Shown: in pieces, positions 62,601 through 64,000 of the stretch
Layout of the letters: every line of letters starts with the position of its first letter
Position numbering within the stretch: the first letter of the stretch is position 1
DNA from: JAVZYK01 sp049699715
Lineage (GTDB): Archaea > Nanobdellota > Nanobdellia > Pacearchaeales > UBA284
NCBI GenBank assembly: GCA_049699715.1
Contig: JBNAVB010000001.1
Span: 6,242-70,241 of the forward strand
Length of the DNA stretch: 64,000 nt
Direction: 5' to 3'
The notes under the pieces: model-generated
The model's database searches: none
Told to the model about the DNA's origin: nothing
Seen by the model: only the letters and a program-made list of their open reading frames with translations
Translations under genes and position numbers: made by a program

Positions 62601-64000
62601 ACCATAACTGGAGCATTAACTGCTCAGATGGTGAGCTGAGCAATGTTAGTGAAGTGAGATGGTTTAGCATTGCTGATACACTTGCGCCAAACATTCAATT
62701 TGTGCCGCCAACAGAAAGCTCTGGAATAACAATAAACAGAAACTATATTCAAATAAATGTAACTGCCTCTGATGGCGGCTCTGGGCTAAAGAACATAACA
62801 ATTTATCTCTACAACTCAACTGGTGCTTTGATTAATTCAACAAGCTCAACAAGTTCTCCTTTATTTGCTAACTTTACCAATTTGGCAGAAGGAACTTATT
62901 ACTTCAATGCAACTGCTTATGACTATTCAAATAATAGCAATTCAACTGAAACAAGAAATGTATCAATATCAGGCTCCATACCCATAGACTCTTGCCAAAC
63001 TCTTAATACGTCAGGAGTTTATACTTTAAACCAGAGCGTCTCATCTAATGGAACTTGCTTCAACATCTCTGCAAATGATATTATTCTTGATTGTAGTGGC
63101 TATACAATTAACTACAGTATCTCAGCCATAGGCTATGGCATTAACAATTCAGACGGTTTTGATAATATAACAATAAAGAATTGCAATATTGTGCAAGGTT
63201 CGAGCATTTCATATGCTTATGCAATTTACGGAAGCGGGATGGCAAACAGCACGATACAAAACAACACGATCACAACATCAGGCCATTATGGTTATAGCAT
63301 CTATCTAGACTCATCCAGCACAAACACTCTTTCAAACAACACCATCACAACATCAGGCAGTTATGGTTATGGCATCTATCTCTACTCATCCAGCAATTCA
63401 AACACTCTCTCAAACAACACAATAACAACATCAGGCCATTATGGTTATGGCATCTATCTATACTCATCCAGCAATTCAAACACTCTAACAAACAACACGA
63501 TCACAGCATCAGGCGGTTATAGTTATGGCATTTATCTCGCATCATCTAGTTACTCAAACATAACAGGAAACAAGATGAATACAGCAAATGCTTATGCAAT
63601 TTATGTAGAGCCGACAACAACGGTTTCTCATTACAATCACACCATAGACACCACAAATACAGAGCAGGGACAGCCTATTTACTACTACTTTGCAAACTCT
63701 TCAATAACAATAGAAAACCTGTATAATATCGGGCAGTTATATGTAACTAATTCTGCAAACATCACAATAAGAAATATAACTATAATCAACAAGGATGGGA
63801 TTATTTTAGTAATGACAACAAATTCATCTGTATCTAATTCTAACATAACAACATCAGGCAGTTCTAGTTATGGTATACGGGTTGATTCATCCAGCACAAA
63901 CAATCTTTCAAATAACACCATCACAACATCAGGCAGTTCTGGTCTTGGCATCTATCTCTACTCATCCAGCACAAACACTCTAACAAACAACACCATCACA
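59621..64000 (+). CDS. Giant repetitive surface protein (adhesin-like), 3' end outside window
   Basis: From ATG 59621 (Shine-Dalgarno GGGGAGG) the frame is open to the window edge, at least 1460 codons. A membrane anchor (about 17-39) is followed by a Thr/Asn/Glu-rich stretch (40-85, sequon-dense), Ig-like beta domains, a 195-residue unit present twice almost identically (DNA 61811-62970), and from about residue 1200 a parallel beta-helix with repeated SNNTITTSG-x-YGYGIYL turns. NosD/PbH1-type beta-helices bind or cleave polysaccharides; here attachment is likelier, since I see no catalytic motif. It is heavily N-glycosylated by sequon count. Confidence 0.8.
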   Translation, partial: MNLLNKLLKDKESMTKTIAFVLLAALIIFIVISSTVLIAQNETNETHQTESIINETNESNQTEPPQNQTNITNETNKTNETNLTNFTLIIEDYDGDQVYSQILLYNESEKKWKKLDRTTEIKESKHNFRIKLTQKIKEIEINSLEVSENKEYKLRVDEDLPRDKVPNGAVQVYAIDPSQLNFTEAIVTVSEAKGNQLWKCKTWDFEARECKPVCGFDAEKQIEVCQSGWQKLMDIVPGQEYSFTLTSEDPSYAEYNATLGAPQCKNFESPCIANSSLLQCNDNQAYPGPEPNQPNTIDTCTDSTTSGTCHSDESVENITITDLNSSYFRPGDTVNVTVWWYCYDTTDRIALYYTNSTSSINWVNKLAGTIRCLTAGYFTRNITFTLDNVPGEHAVRAIILRTIITSACPTGSYRDQDDVAFRVASKPVTTLNSPLDNYYNDSAPFVNVTFNCSATADVPLKNISLYITNSSNQSFSLNRTTNISGTSNSTAWTLTLGVGNYTWNCLTYDNASQFDWGDANRSLKINWTDNYPTVTLASPPNGNITISKNVNFTCNATDDIQLSNITFYWNYSGSWQANGTVAVSGTSNQTTFVRTNLSNGVILWNCQACDNASQCRFASTNWTVTINYTNTAPQYSNVGSNTTTPYTNEPVLHYAYWQDNDALSGYVFSSNYSGTWQNDSWQPLTGAANWSNVTKNAPSASGTYGWRIYANDSENAWNVTDTQIINVQNRAPQIALNLPLNNTQFNDTQNINFNFTATDDQNTTLSCSIYLDSVLNQTNSSTQNNTLTNFLISGISYGSHNWFINCSDGELSNVSEVRWFSIADTLAPNIQFVPPTESSGITINRNYIQINVTASDGGSGLKNITIYLYNSTGALINSTSSTSSPLFANFTNLAEGTYYFNATAYDYSNNSNSTETRNVTIYLNKAPQIALNLPLNNTQFNDTQNINFNFTATDDYNTTLSCSIYLDSVLNQTNSLTQNNTLTNFLITGISYGNHNWSINCSDGELSNVSEVRWFSIADTLAPNIQFVPPTESSGITINRNYIQINVTASDGGSGLKNITIYLYNSTGALINSTSSTSSPLFANFTNLAEGTYYFNATAYDYSNNSNSTETRNVSISGSIPIDSCQTLNTSGVYTLNQSVSSNGTCFNISANDIILDCSGYTINYSISAIGYGINNSDGFDNITIKNCNIVQGSSISYAYAIYGSGMANSTIQNNTITTSGHYGYSIYLDSSSTNTLSNNTITTSGSYGYGIYLYSSSNSNTLSNNTITTSGHYGYGIYLYSSSNSNTLTNNTITASGGYSYGIYLASSSYSNITGNKMNTANAYAIYVEPTTTVSHYNHTIDTTNTEQGQPIYYYFANSSITIENLYNIGQLYVTNSANITIRNITIINKDGIILVMTTNSSVSNSNITTSGSSSYGIRVDSSSTNNLSNNTITTSGSSGLGIYLYSSSTNTLTNNTIT
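61811..62970 (+). repeat. Two 585-bp near-identical direct repeats inside the surface-protein gene
   Basis: Copies begin at 61811 and 62396 (GCGCCTCAAATAGCTCTAAA at both). The last 340 bp or so of each are virtually identical, including silent positions, while the first 240 bp differ at scattered sites. The period is 195 codons, so the frame is kept. Such identity suggests recent duplication or gene conversion. Confidence 0.92.

Noticed and set aside
63230..64000. DNA-level tandem repeats as a separate element
   Set aside because: The repeated stretches follow the beta-helix coil period within one open frame and are explained by the protein.

Overview
The window looks like a chromosomal segment of an archaeon, most likely a small-genome DPANN lineage (Woesearchaeota/Pacearchaeota-like; this placement is an inference from gene content, not a tree). 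The archaeal evidence is direct: the 16S carries the archaeal 'AAACTTAAAGGAATTGGCGG' segment; translation and transcription genes are archaeal/eukaryotic in type (aIF5B, aIF2-gamma, aRF1, eS6, eS24, eS31, Rpo7, Spt4, RNase P Pop5, archaeal ThrRS, FEN1, PolB, RNase HII); three tRNA genes have introns; and promoters have a BRE/TATA element about 25 bp before the start codon, often giving leaderless mRNAs. Genes of bacterial type are mixed in: GyrA, GyrB, Lgt, ScpA, ScpB.

Layout. 1-4160: a truncated AI-2E-type permease, a MEMO1 protein, then an accessory patch in which three successive minus-strand genes (one HicA-like) are each broken by a -1 shift near an A-run, then two small unknown genes. 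4185-9910: translation block (infB, rps6e, aIF2-gamma) with a PIN-like gene and a three-gene cassette of small unknowns. 9970-13263: Lgt, then an ImmA/IrrE-like metallopeptidase coupled to a coiled-coil protein. 13424-18672: rRNA operon promoter - 16S - tRNA-Ala (intron) - 23S; no 5S rRNA follows. 18718-22749: Pop5, a small lipoprotein candidate and a 1096-residue LamG surface protein. 22931-29988: valS, prf1, scpB, PIN, Nudix, rpo7, spt4, rps24e, rps27ae and small genes. 30040-30240: a promoter with no protein gene, pointing into a structured, U-ended minus-strand stretch, a candidate ncRNA. 30339-34607: scpA, small unknowns, a Zn-ribbon/Hsp20-like protein and membrane proteins.

34617-43291: replication and tRNA block: FEN1, PolB and RNase HII (all three ending in the same C-terminal PCNA-box-like sequence), a lysozyme-like membrane protein, a tRNA-Met with two introns, an orphan LAGLIDADG nuclease, tRNA-Pro(AGG), tRNA-Ser with an intron, ribosomal protein S2 and tRNA-Thr. 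43296-50952: thrS, membrane/surface proteins including a receptor-like protein with a cyclase-type cytoplasmic domain, and a TtuA/NcsA-type tRNA thiolase next to a ferredoxin. 50964-57487: gyrA (with a 442-residue LAGLIDADG intein), two small genes, and gyrB. 57653-64000: a cysteine-rich surface protein, an AT-rich divergent spacer with a tandem repeat, then a winged-helix gene directly ahead of a giant surface protein with an almost identical 585-bp internal duplication and a beta-helix region that runs off the window.

How it fits together: core information processing makes up most of the window, and the accessory load is concentrated in cell-surface proteins (LamG, beta-helix, Cys-rich, Ig-like/cyclase, lysozyme-like), which fits a cell that interacts closely with other cells. 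Three of the surface or membrane proteins share a short [IL]TG-x-A motif just after the first membrane segment. The best candidates for something undescribed are the minus-strand ncRNA at 30040-30202, the tRNA-Met with two non-canonical introns, the receptor-cyclase protein, and the metallopeptidase/coiled-coil pair.
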